A program made the translations under genes and the position numbers. From NCBI GenBank assembly GCA_964513655.1, contig CAZENQ010000006.1, forward strand, positions 1 through 64,000: a DNA stretch of 64,000 nt, read 5' to 3'. Below, in pieces: positions 1 to 7,838 of the stretch. A model generated the notes under the pieces. The model did no database searches. It had not been told where the DNA came from and saw only the letters and a list, made by a program, of their open reading frames with translations. Positions within the stretch are counted from its first letter, which is position 1. Each line of letters begins with the position of its first letter. Source of the stretch: G020350405 sp964513655. Its GTDB lineage: Bacteria; Planctomycetota; Phycisphaerae; Sedimentisphaerales; Anaerobacaceae.

Positions 1-1
1 C

Positions 2-1915
2 GAGCTAAAGAACATCGGCCCCAACACCCTCGGCCTCGATGGCGTCAGCTTCACCGATGGCATTATTTACGATTTCTCGCCGACTATGAACGTCAGTTTA
101 ATCGGCTCTGGCGACACATGGAAATACGATGAGTCCTTCACCGACCTTGGCACCGCCTGGCGGGCGACAGATTATAACGACACCTCCTGGCCTGCCGGAG
201 CGGCTATTCTTTATGATGAGACCGCTCCCTCCTGGCCGCCCGCTCCCTGGGTAAAGAATACCACCCTCACCGCTCAAAACAACAAGGTTACTTTCTATTT
301 CCGCACCCATTTCAACCTCGCCGCCGACCCTGCCACTGCCACCATCACCTTGCAGATGACAACCCTGCTCGACGACGGTGCCGTCTTCTATATCAACGGC
401 ACCGAGGTATACCGCCTCGGCATGCCCGGCGGAACAGTCGAATACGCCACCCTCGCCGATAGGACCGTCGGCGACGCCGCTACCGAGGGCCCCTTCACCA
501 TCTCCTCCAGCAGCCTTGTCGCCGGTGACAACGTCCTCGCCGTCGAGGTCCATCAAGCCAGCAAGAACAGCGGCGACGTCGCCTTCGGCCTCATGCTCGA
601 CGCCAACATAGCCACGCCCAGCATAAGCCTGGACCCCAATGAATACATCCTGCTCGTCAAAGACCCCAACGCCTTCGCCGACCGCTATCCATCTGTCCCA
701 CTGGACGTAAATATCCTCGGCCCCTATGATGGCCAGCTCTCCAACGGCGGCGAAACCGTCAAGCTCGAGGACTTCACCAACAGCACCATCCTCGAATTCG
801 AATACAATGACCGCTGGTATCCAATCACCGACGGCCCCGGCTTCCCCCTCGTCATCATCGACGCCAACGACCCCAACCTGGACATCTGGGACGACAAAGA
901 CGGCTGGCGGCCCGGCGCGGTCCTCCACGGCTCGCCCGGCCAGGCCGACGCACCCCCGGTCCAGAATCCCGGCGCTGTCGTCATCAACGAGCTGCTCGCC
1001 CACTCCCCGGACACCGCCCCCGACTGGATTGAGCTGCACAACACCACGGACGCCAACATCGACATATCCGGCTGGTTCCTCAGCGACAACGACGACGACC
1101 TCACCAAATACGAAATCGCCCCCTCAACCACCATCGACGCCAACGACTACATCGTCTTCTACGAAGACACCGATTTCAACGACCCCTGCAACCCCGGCTG
1201 CTTCGTCCCCTTCGCCTTAAGCGAGCACGGCGAAATCGTCTATCTCTCCTCCGGCTCCTCCGGCCAACTCGCCGGCGGCTACAGCGAACGCGAAGACTTC
1301 GGCGCCTCCGACCCCAACGTCACCTTCGGCCGCCACCTCAAAAGCACCGGCACATACAACTTCGTCGCAATGACCGTCCCCACACCCGATACCAACAACG
1401 CCTACCCCGTTGTCGGCCCCGTCGTCATAAACGAAATAATGTATAATCCTCCCTCCGCCAACCAGTACGAGGAATACATCGAGCTCTACAACATCACCGG
1501 CTCTCTCGTCAACCTCTACGACTTCGCAGAAATCGCACCCTGGAAGTTCACCGATGGCATCGACTTTACCTTCCCCGCCGATGCCAACATACCGCCTTTC
1601 GGCCGTCTGCTCGTCGTAAAGGACCCGCCCGCATTCACCGCGGCCTACGGCTCTGCCCCCGTCCGCGTCCTCGGCCCCTACGATGGTCAGCTCTCCAACG
1701 GCGGCGAAAGACTCCAGCTCGCAATGCCCGGCGACACCGACCAGGGCATAAGGCAGTACATCCGTATCGACCGCGTTAACTACGACGACCAGGCCCCCTG
1801 GCCCACCGATCCGGATGGCGCCGGCTCATCACTGACCCGCATCGACCCCGACCTCTACGGCAACGACCCCGCCAACTGGGACGCCAACACACCTACCCCT
1901 GGTACCGCACCCTAA
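2..1915 (+). CDS. Lamin-tail-domain surface protein, 3' part
   Basis: The frame is open from base 2, before the first ATG at 86, so the gene starts outside the window. The first visible residues (ELKNIGPNTLGLDGVSFTDG) look like the end of a lamin tail domain (LTD). Next comes a beta-rich region of about 170 residues resembling a galactose-binding-like sandwich (INGTEVYRLGMPGG), then a partial LTD and two fuller LTDs opening with VVINELLAHSP and VVINEIMYNPP. Two LTDs share the block LGPYDGQLSNGGE, also close at DNA level (about 717-768 and 1672-1722). LTD proteins are commonly extracellular; the exact role is unknown. The chain ends in TPTPGTAP with no anchor. Confidence 0.85.
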   Translation, partial: ELKNIGPNTLGLDGVSFTDGIIYDFSPTMNVSLIGSGDTWKYDESFTDLGTAWRATDYNDTSWPAGAAILYDETAPSWPPAPWVKNTTLTAQNNKVTFYFRTHFNLAADPATATITLQMTTLLDDGAVFYINGTEVYRLGMPGGTVEYATLADRTVGDAATEGPFTISSSSLVAGDNVLAVEVHQASKNSGDVAFGLMLDANIATPSISLDPNEYILLVKDPNAFADRYPSVPLDVNILGPYDGQLSNGGETVKLEDFTNSTILEFEYNDRWYPITDGPGFPLVIIDANDPNLDIWDDKDGWRPGAVLHGSPGQADAPPVQNPGAVVINELLAHSPDTAPDWIELHNTTDANIDISGWFLSDNDDDLTKYEIAPSTTIDANDYIVFYEDTDFNDPCNPGCFVPFALSEHGEIVYLSSGSSGQLAGGYSEREDFGASDPNVTFGRHLKSTGTYNFVAMTVPTPDTNNAYPVVGPVVINEIMYNPPSANQYEEYIELYNITGSLVNLYDFAEIAPWKFTDGIDFTFPADANIPPFGRLLVVKDPPAFTAAYGSAPVRVLGPYDGQLSNGGERLQLAMPGDTDQGIRQYIRIDRVNYDDQAPWPTDPDGAGSSLTRIDPDLYGNDPANWDANTPTPGTAP

Positions 1916-2371
1916 TTCCACATCCCCGCCTGTCCCTGCGCAGGCAGGGATCCAGTCGTCTTTGTAAAAATATGCCTTCCTCCGCTTTCATAATTCATAA
2001 TTCTCAATTCGGCGGAACGCCGCCCACCCCCGGTACCACCCCATAATTTCTTCATAATTCTTACTTCCGCGCAGCGGTCCTCCCCCTCACCCGGCACCAC
2101 CCCATAAATAACCCGCTGTCATCCCGGACTTGATCCGGGACCTCAATACCAATTCTCAATTCCGCTTCAGCGGCATGCCTTTACCCCGCCTGTCCCCGAG
2201 AATCCGCATCCTTCGGCCCAGCAGCAGGGGATCCAGATTCGCTTATCCCACCTAATGACCAAAAAGTCAGTTTCAAATTTGACCGCGCGGCAGAACCCCG
2301 GTACAATCCTCAAACCGTGAGTTTTAGTCAGGTTTGAACCAATATATGGCGACGAGCAGGAATCGCAAGCC
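1916..2371. repeat. Gene-free stretch with clustered palindromic repeats
   Basis: Three hairpin-forming elements lie here. One at 1928-1954 pairs TCCCTGC (1933-1939) with GCAGGGA (1944-1950). One at 2118-2142 pairs TCCCGGA (2122-2128) with TCCGGGA (2134-2140) and resembles the GTCATCCCGGACTTGATCCGGGA repeats I recall from alphaproteobacteria. A looser CCCC/GGGG pair lies at 2190-2235. Two stretches near 2024-2050 and 2083-2108 resemble the 3' end of the upstream gene (Pro-Thr-Pro-Gly-Thr-x-Pro-stop), suggesting repeated copying of that gene end. Short AATTC-rich repeats separate them. Confidence 0.6.
2279..2307 (+). promoter_or_regulatory. Sigma-70 promoter for the DUF3800 gene
   Basis: TTGACC (2279-2284), a 17-base spacer and TACAAT (2302-2307) match the housekeeping consensus at 5/6 in each box. 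The expected start site is about 2314, giving a leader of roughly 58 bases. Confidence 0.55.
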
Positions 2372-3142
2372 ATGAAGTATCGTATATACATTGACGAGGT
2401 GGGTAACCCTGACCTCGAAAGCTCAGACAATCCCAACCACCGCTTTTTAAGCCTGACAGGTATAATCTTAGAGCTAAACTACGTTAAGTCCGTCCTTCAT
2501 CCGCAAATGGAGGCCTTAAAGGCCAAATACTTCGACTACCATCCCGACGAGCCAATAATATTCCACCGCAGAGAGTTGGTAAATGCTTTCCCGCCATTTC
2601 AGAATCTTAAAGACCCTTTCGTCCGAAAGAGATTTGACGAAGACTTACTTCGATTACTGTGCTCCTGGCAGTACATCGTCATCTCAGTCTGCCTCGACAA
2701 GAAAAAGCATAAGGAAACCTATACTACTTGGCGCTATGATCCATATCACTACTGTTTGGTAATTCTGCTCGAGCGCTATGCGCTTTTTCTTCAACGCACC
2801 CGCGCCCATGGAGATGCAATGGCCGAGTCGAGGGGCGGGCGGGAAGACAGACGCCTTAAGGATTCATTCCACCGACTCTGGACACAGGGGACCGATTATT
2901 TAGGTGCAGAAACGTTTGAGGCCACTTTCACGAGCAGACAGCTCAAAGTAAAACCCAAGGCAAACAATATCTCCGGCTTACAGTTGGCTGACCTAATCGC
3001 CCATCCCAGTCGAAATGAGATCCTTGCTGAAAAAGGTTTACTCCACACTCGGCTTGCCCCGTTTGCCAAAAAGGTTATCGAGATTTTGCAACAAAAGTAC
3101 GACCAGGAGTCTGGGCGAGTATTTGGCAAAAAGTTCATTTAG
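2372..3142 (+). CDS. DUF3800 family protein
   Basis: The 256-residue protein begins MKYRIYIDEVGNPD and has SGLQLADLIAHPSRN near residues 203-217. An N-terminal YxDExG and a C-terminal LQLADLIA are the two hallmarks of DUF3800, a family with a predicted RNase H-like fold and no settled function. The acidic residues D8, E9 and D210 (approximate) would form the active site if it is a nuclease. It stands alone between a repeat cluster and a convergent gene, with its own promoter at 2279-2307. DUF3800 genes often occur in mobile or defence regions, but no partner gene is visible here. Confidence 0.8.
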   Translation: MKYRIYIDEVGNPDLESSDNPNHRFLSLTGIILELNYVKSVLHPQMEALKAKYFDYHPDEPIIFHRRELVNAFPPFQNLKDPFVRKRFDEDLLRLLCSWQYIVISVCLDKKKHKETYTTWRYDPYHYCLVILLERYALFLQRTRAHGDAMAESRGGREDRRLKDSFHRLWTQGTDYLGAETFEATFTSRQLKVKPKANNISGLQLADLIAHPSRNEILAEKGLLHTRLAPFAKKVIEILQQKYDQESGRVFGKKFI

Positions 3143-3148
3143 CCCAAT

Positions 3149-3168
3149 AAAAAAGGCCCTTTCGGGCC
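3149..3168 (-). terminator. Rho-independent terminator, minus strand
   Basis: Read on the minus strand, GGCCC (3168-3164), a 4-base loop and GGGCC (3159-3155) are followed by six T (3154-3149). It lies 188 bases beyond the PocR-GAF gene, and on the plus strand just after the DUF3800 stop. A second hairpin, GATGGCATTATGCCATC, follows at 3170-3186. Confidence 0.6.
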
Positions 3169-3356
3169 CGATGGCATTATGCCATCCACCTCCAGCAATC
3201 TGGATTAATTATAGTATACGACCAATTCCCCCCAAAAGTCAACTCTTTTCTAAAATTTTTTCAAAATTTTTCTCCCCCCAAAACCCTCAATCCCCGTCAA
3301 ATCAAATCCTCACCCACTTCCCTCCCCACACCACAATGCGCTAACCTTTCGGCTAA

Positions 3357-5066
3357 CTACTCCCGCTTTAGCCGCTTCCAAACCTTAATTATCTCCCACA
3401 AAGCAATGACAATCTTTCGCAACCACCGCTCCTCTATACCACGTATGGCAGCGCCCGTCAGGTTTCCCAGTGCTCCCAACAGCCTAAGCTCCCTCTCCTC
3501 GCAAAACTCGAATCTCTTACTACTCACAATTGAAAGCGCCCCATATACCTTCTTGCCCCAGCGTATCGGTGCCGAAATAGCCGACTCACCACCCGCCACC
3601 GCTTCAATATACTCACCCCTCCCTAGTGACTCCTCCAGGTGTGATGACAGACACGCCTTTCCCGTACGTATTGCTAGGCCAGTAATTCCCTCACTAACGT
3701 GGAACCTTCGGCCCTTCCACTCCGCATCAAGGCCTAACACATCCAAAGCCCCTTGAATACGCTCTATCTTCCAACGTTCCTTGTCGCGCTCGAGAATATT
3801 TACGAAGTGTTTCTTATCTTCGCCGCCGAACAGCACAAGCGAACTCTCAATGGCTGCGTCAAGAACCTCACGGTACGATCTTGCGCTAAACAGTTGTGTC
3901 GCAGCATTGACCAAACCCATCGGCCCCACCGCATGTCCGAATTTCTCTTCGCCTGCTTGATACTCCATTACCCAAGATAGATATCGCCCCAAGAAAGTTA
4001 AAAAAATCTCATCACGCTTAAAGAAAGGAACTCCTCCTTTCTTATGCGGAACTCTTATAACTCCTGCCACCTGCCGATTCGGTCCGAGCATTGGCACACA
4101 CAAAAAACCCATGTGGTCGTCACTGTCGTTATGTTTCTGCTCCCACTGAAGGCTCGGGTATTGCGCCAGTTCGGCAGCATCCTGCAGGTTCATGAGTCTA
4201 AGTGACCGTCCTCTTTGCCAGACCCAACCGGTCAGTCCTTCACCCTTCTCGTAATAAGCGGAATTCTCCTTGGGCTTCAGCGCTCCGTAGCTTGTTCTCC
4301 GAAGTACGAGGCGCTCGTCCCCGTTTTCGTCGCGGTAAACCGTAAAGATCGAACATTGCTCCGCACCCATCATCTCAGGTAACCTCTCTATGGTCAGATC
4401 AAATAACTCCTTCACAGTCTGTATATCCAATGCTTTCCTTCTGAAATCGTCGATCACTTCTACCCGACTCCACGCATGGATCTTCCTAACAACACTATTT
4501 AGCTGGTGCGCCAAGTCAGTGACGATATTCTCGAGTCTCGCAAATTCTTTTACATCAATTACCTGTAACTTCCGAAACTCGCTCTCAAGCGCTGCAGTAT
4601 CAGGCTTCTCCCCAGTAACCTCTGCGTACGCTCTTAAATTGCCCAGTGTTGACTCCTCCGACGTTAGCAGATCCTCGCAAGAGCACTTCAATTGCCCTGT
4701 GAAAAAATACGCTACAATTTCCCCATCGGCAACTATCGGAGCACAGCAATCTACTAATCCATGCTTACAAACGTAGAATACTGGTTCGGCTCTCCCTGTC
4801 TTCTCCAGATGTTCCTTCGCCAACTCTATTCCACACCGATCACTTTCCCTACAGAGTTCTACACCCGCTCTAGTTTTTCTAATTTCTTTGCAGAAATCAC
4901 AGTGGTTGCGTTCAAGTGTCACTGGCCTCGCATCTTCGTCTAGGATACCAGACGCCAACTTTACATCCTCGAAGAACGTGTCCACCATGGCCTCCATGTA
5001 GCTTGTGTTCACAATGTCAGCAAGTTCAAGTCGTGATTGCGACAACTCTTTAACCATTTTTCCCAT
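3357..5066 (-). CDS. PocR-GAF-GAF sensory protein without output domain
   Basis: The 569-residue protein starts with a PocR-type ligand-binding domain (about residues 10-190), seen from its cysteine pattern (CDFCKEIRKT, CRESDRCG, CKHGLVDCCAPI) and VADGEIVAYFFTGQ. Two GAF domains follow at about 215-370 (GEGLTGWVWQRG) and 395-550 (VSEGITGLAIRTG, GALSIVSSKRFEF). PocR domains bind small metabolites such as hydrocarbon derivatives, and GAF domains bind small ligands. No kinase, HTH, HD-GYP or GGDEF domain is present, so the output must come from a partner or from oligomerisation. The start at 5066 has AAGGA seven bases upstream. The next gene upstream is 1.3 kb away. Confidence 0.8.
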   Translation of the reverse strand: MGKMVKELSQSRLELADIVNTSYMEAMVDTFFEDVKLASGILDEDARPVTLERNHCDFCKEIRKTRAGVELCRESDRCGIELAKEHLEKTGRAEPVFYVCKHGLVDCCAPIVADGEIVAYFFTGQLKCSCEDLLTSEESTLGNLRAYAEVTGEKPDTAALESEFRKLQVIDVKEFARLENIVTDLAHQLNSVVRKIHAWSRVEVIDDFRRKALDIQTVKELFDLTIERLPEMMGAEQCSIFTVYRDENGDERLVLRRTSYGALKPKENSAYYEKGEGLTGWVWQRGRSLRLMNLQDAAELAQYPSLQWEQKHNDSDDHMGFLCVPMLGPNRQVAGVIRVPHKKGGVPFFKRDEIFLTFLGRYLSWVMEYQAGEEKFGHAVGPMGLVNAATQLFSARSYREVLDAAIESSLVLFGGEDKKHFVNILERDKERWKIERIQGALDVLGLDAEWKGRRFHVSEGITGLAIRTGKACLSSHLEESLGRGEYIEAVAGGESAISAPIRWGKKVYGALSIVSSKRFEFCEERELRLLGALGNLTGAAIRGIEERWLRKIVIALWEIIKVWKRLKRE

Positions 5067-5471
5067 CTTCCATTCCTTTCCCGCGCGCTCACCAGATCAA
5101 CTATCGTACCAGCCTTCCGCGCCTAATCAGAGTTCTCTGCTCTTATTCCCCAAAGTCCCTTCTACTTAGTCTCCATCTACTTAAACAGCCACATAGCTAC
5201 AAAACCACCACTCTGTCAATCGTCCTTGAAAACTCCGAACAACCTCCGTGTTTGTCGTCATTTAGCCTTATAATCCATATAATACTCAAAATCCCAACTT
5301 TTGTCAAGTGAGAAAATCGGCTTTCTCCACAAAAAGGCGAAAAACTCAAAACGACAACTCTCTCGAATTAGGCCACATCAAAGGAGGTCACTCAAAGCAT
5401 TCTGGCGATGCACACCCTAAAAACATCTTCAACCCTTTTTTCTAAAAAAATTCCTGTCTAACCCTGCCGTA

Positions 5472-5512
5472 GGCACCCCCTTGTCCAGAGTCTTCCAGAC
5501 TCTAAGGGGGCC
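5472..5512. repeat. Hairpin element, copy 1
   Basis: CCCCCTT (5476-5482) pairs with AAGGGGG (5504-5510). An inner stem AGAGTCT pairs with AGACTCT around a three-base TCC loop, with GTCC unpaired on the left side. A second copy lies at 5718-5758. Confidence 0.65.
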
Positions 5513-5717
5513 AATTTCACCCCTCGCAGCGAATAATCCATCCGCGAAGCGATTCCTTGCCATTTAGCCCCCAGGTCGCATCCTGGGGGTCCCTCCCTAA
5601 AGCAAAAAAACGCCCTTTTTTGGCTTTACTAAGGCCGCCTCGCGACCCAGAAACCTTGACCCACGACCCCAAAACCCCGCTCCGGCCCCCAAAAACCCCC
5701 TGCCGAGTCCTCCCATC

Positions 5718-5758
5718 GGCACCCCCTTGTCCAGAGTCCTCCGGACTCTAAGGGGGCC
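5718..5758. repeat. Hairpin element, copy 2
   Basis: This copy matches 5472-5512 except for two bases. Those two form the loop-closing pair: T-A in copy 1 and C-G here, so pairing is kept. Confidence 0.65.
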
Positions 5759-6180
5759 TTCGTGCCCACCTGTGCCCCTGTGCCTTAGGTAATAGGTATT
5801 CTCCCTAAAAAGGAAAAGCTCCTTCTTTGGCTTCACCAGGGCCGTCCCCCGGCCCTCAATTTTTTCTCCAACTCATTAACTCATCTACGCATTTACTCGT
5901 CCACCCATTCGCCGCTCAAAAACTGTCGCAAACTGACAACAAATTTGTCAATATGCGACACTTTCCTCCAAGATATACACTAGTTCAAATAGTGTATATT
6001 GCCCGCCGCCTCCCGCCCGGCCAATTTTTGATCCCCCCAAATCCCCCATTTTAACTCGTAAATTTTCAAACGTTTTACACATTTCGCAAACTTATTCGAG
6101 CGCAATTCTGCAACTTTTTATATGTTTTTCCTATTTTTTTGTAATTTTTCACACTTTGAAACACTTCTCAACACCCCCAA

Positions 6181-6262
6181 CCCCCATTTTTAGCCCAAAA
6201 TCAAGGGTGACCCCTCACACCTGAAACTCCCCACCCCCATTTTTCGCCCAAAAACAAGTGTG
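6181..6262. repeat. Direct repeat, two copies 53 bases apart
   Basis: CCCCCATTTTTAGCCCAAAA at 6181 recurs at 6234 as CCCCCATTTTTCGCCCAAAA, and similarity continues through CAAGGGTG and CAAGTGTG. Three substitutions are seen over 29 bases. No function is evident. Confidence 0.6.
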
Positions 6263-6304
6263 CAATTCCTTCTCTCTGCCTTAATCACCTGCGTTTTTCA
6301 TTGC

Positions 6305-6332
6305 TTGTAATCAGCGTTTTTCCTTATATAAT
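6305..6332 (+). promoter_or_regulatory. Probable glyS promoter
   Basis: TTGTAA (6305-6310), a 16-base spacer and a perfect TATAAT (6327-6332) lie 36 bases before the glyS start. AAGGA at 6356-6360 is the ribosome binding site. Confidence 0.5.
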
Positions 6333-6368
6333 GAGCCGGTTAATTCAAAATTATCAAGGAACATCGGT

Positions 6369-7835
6369 ATGGCCAGAATTACCAAGCTCGACGACATCGT
6401 ATCTCTTTGTAAACGCAGGGGTTTCATCTTTCAGTCCAGCGAAATTTATGGCGGCCTGGCAAGCTGCTACGACTACGGCCCGCTCGGCGTCGAACTCAAA
6501 AATAACGTCAAAAAGGCATGGTGGAAGTCCGTCGTGCAGATGCGCGACGACATCGTAGGCCTTGATTGCAGCATCCTAATGCACCCTTTGGTCTGGAAGG
6601 CCTCCGGCCACGTCGACAAATTCGCCGATTTGATAGCAGAATGCAAGAAATGCAACACCAGAACCAGAGTCGACCACTTGGCCGAGCACGCCGAGCAGCA
6701 CACCGAGCACATCTCAATCGACGCGGCCATGGCCAAAGAGCACGATTTGAGCAACAAGGTATGTCCTAACTGCGGTGCCGTAGGGGGATTCACCGAGCCA
6801 ATGCCCTTTAAATTGATGTTTGAAACGCAAATGGGCGCTAATGTTGACGATTCGATGACGATGCACCTTCGGCCGGAAACCGCGCAGGGAATCTTCGCCA
6901 ATTTCAGAAACGTACTCGATACCACAAGGGTCAAAATCCCCTTCGGCATCGCCCAGATAGGAAAAAGCTTCCGCAACGAGGTAACCACCAAGGCATTTAT
7001 CTTCCGGACGCGCGAATTTGAGCAGGCAGAATTGGAGTTTTTCTGTGAGCCGGGAACCGATGAAAAGTGGTTTGAGCACTGGAAAAAAGCCCGTTTTGGC
7101 TGGTATACCGACTTAGGAATCAAAAAAGAGAACCTGCGGATGCGTGACCACGCCGGCGATGAACTGGCACACTACGCCAAGTCCTGCGTGGATGTCGAAT
7201 ATAAATTCCCATTAGGCAGCGGCGACTGGCAGGAGCTTGAGGGCATTGCAAACCGTACGGATTTTGACCTCCGGCAGCACCAGCGGGGCATCAGAACACT
7301 CAATAAATGGTTCGAAAATGACCGGCAAATGGAGAAAATCGAATTAGCCGGTGAAGCCGAGGATTTCGAGTCCGGGCCGCTGTCTTACTTCGATGATGAG
7401 CAGAAGAAACGCTATATCCCCTACGTTATTGAGCCGAGCGCCGGCATCGATAGAAGTGCTCTGGCATTTCTGGTCGATGCGTACGACGAGGAAGAAGTCC
7501 GCGGCGAGCAGAGGAACCTGCTGAGATTTCACCACGCTCTTGCACCGATTAAGGTGGGTGTCTTTCCATTAGTCAAAAGAGAAGGTATGCCGGAGATTGC
7601 AAAGAACATCTACAGCGACCTAAAGCGCTATTTCAACTGCTTTTATGATGAGAAGGGAGCGGTAGGGCGGCGCTACCGCAGGCAGGATGAGGCTGGTACG
7701 CCGTTCTGTATTACCGTCGACGGCCAGACAACGCAGGACAATACCGTTACCGTCCGCGACCGGGACTCAATGGAGCAGATAAGGGTCTCTACCGACCAGC
7801 TGCGCAGCCATTTACAGGAAAGATTGGACATGTAA
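6369..7835 (+). CDS. glyS: Glycyl-tRNA synthetase, homodimeric type
   Basis: The enzyme charges tRNA-Gly with glycine in the cytoplasm. The 488-residue length fits the single-chain alpha-2 form. Class II motifs are visible: motif 2 (FRNE, then RTREFEQAELEFF, about 200-225) and motif 3 (EPSAGIDRSALAFL, about 357-370). A zinc-ribbon-like pair of CxxC motifs (C92/C95 and C132/C135) sits in the insertion typical of this type. AAGGA lies eight bases before the ATG. The next gene starts three bases after the stop, so the two are probably co-transcribed with asnS. Confidence 0.95.
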   Translation: MARITKLDDIVSLCKRRGFIFQSSEIYGGLASCYDYGPLGVELKNNVKKAWWKSVVQMRDDIVGLDCSILMHPLVWKASGHVDKFADLIAECKKCNTRTRVDHLAEHAEQHTEHISIDAAMAKEHDLSNKVCPNCGAVGGFTEPMPFKLMFETQMGANVDDSMTMHLRPETAQGIFANFRNVLDTTRVKIPFGIAQIGKSFRNEVTTKAFIFRTREFEQAELEFFCEPGTDEKWFEHWKKARFGWYTDLGIKKENLRMRDHAGDELAHYAKSCVDVEYKFPLGSGDWQELEGIANRTDFDLRQHQRGIRTLNKWFENDRQMEKIELAGEAEDFESGPLSYFDDEQKKRYIPYVIEPSAGIDRSALAFLVDAYDEEEVRGEQRNLLRFHHALAPIKVGVFPLVKREGMPEIAKNIYSDLKRYFNCFYDEKGAVGRRYRRQDEAGTPFCITVDGQTTQDNTVTVRDRDSMEQIRVSTDQLRSHLQERLDM

Positions 7836-7838
7836 ATC

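Larger units (their letters stand above)
5067..6368. other. 1.3 kb gene-free region with repeats
   Basis: No convincing gene was found. The region is strongly C-rich on the plus strand between about 5590 and 6300. It holds a hairpin element in two copies (5472-5512 and 5718-5758), each followed by an imperfect copy of a second module (about 5593-5640 and 5801-5850, with CTCCCTAAA and TTTGGCTT in common). It also has a direct repeat of 29 bases at 6181-6209 and 6234-6262, and the glyS promoter. The hairpins could be transcript ends, mobile miniature elements or RNA-processing sites. Confidence 0.6.

Noticed and set aside
98..1039. Long minus-strand open frame opposite the lamin-tail gene
   Set aside because: It is a shadow of a GC-rich coding strand; its translation is a low-complexity Gly/Val/Asp/Glu sequence with no domain.
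5557..5836. Short open frames in the 5067-6368 region
   Set aside because: They are Pro/Arg-rich by-products of the C-rich strand, span the repeats and have no ribosome sites.
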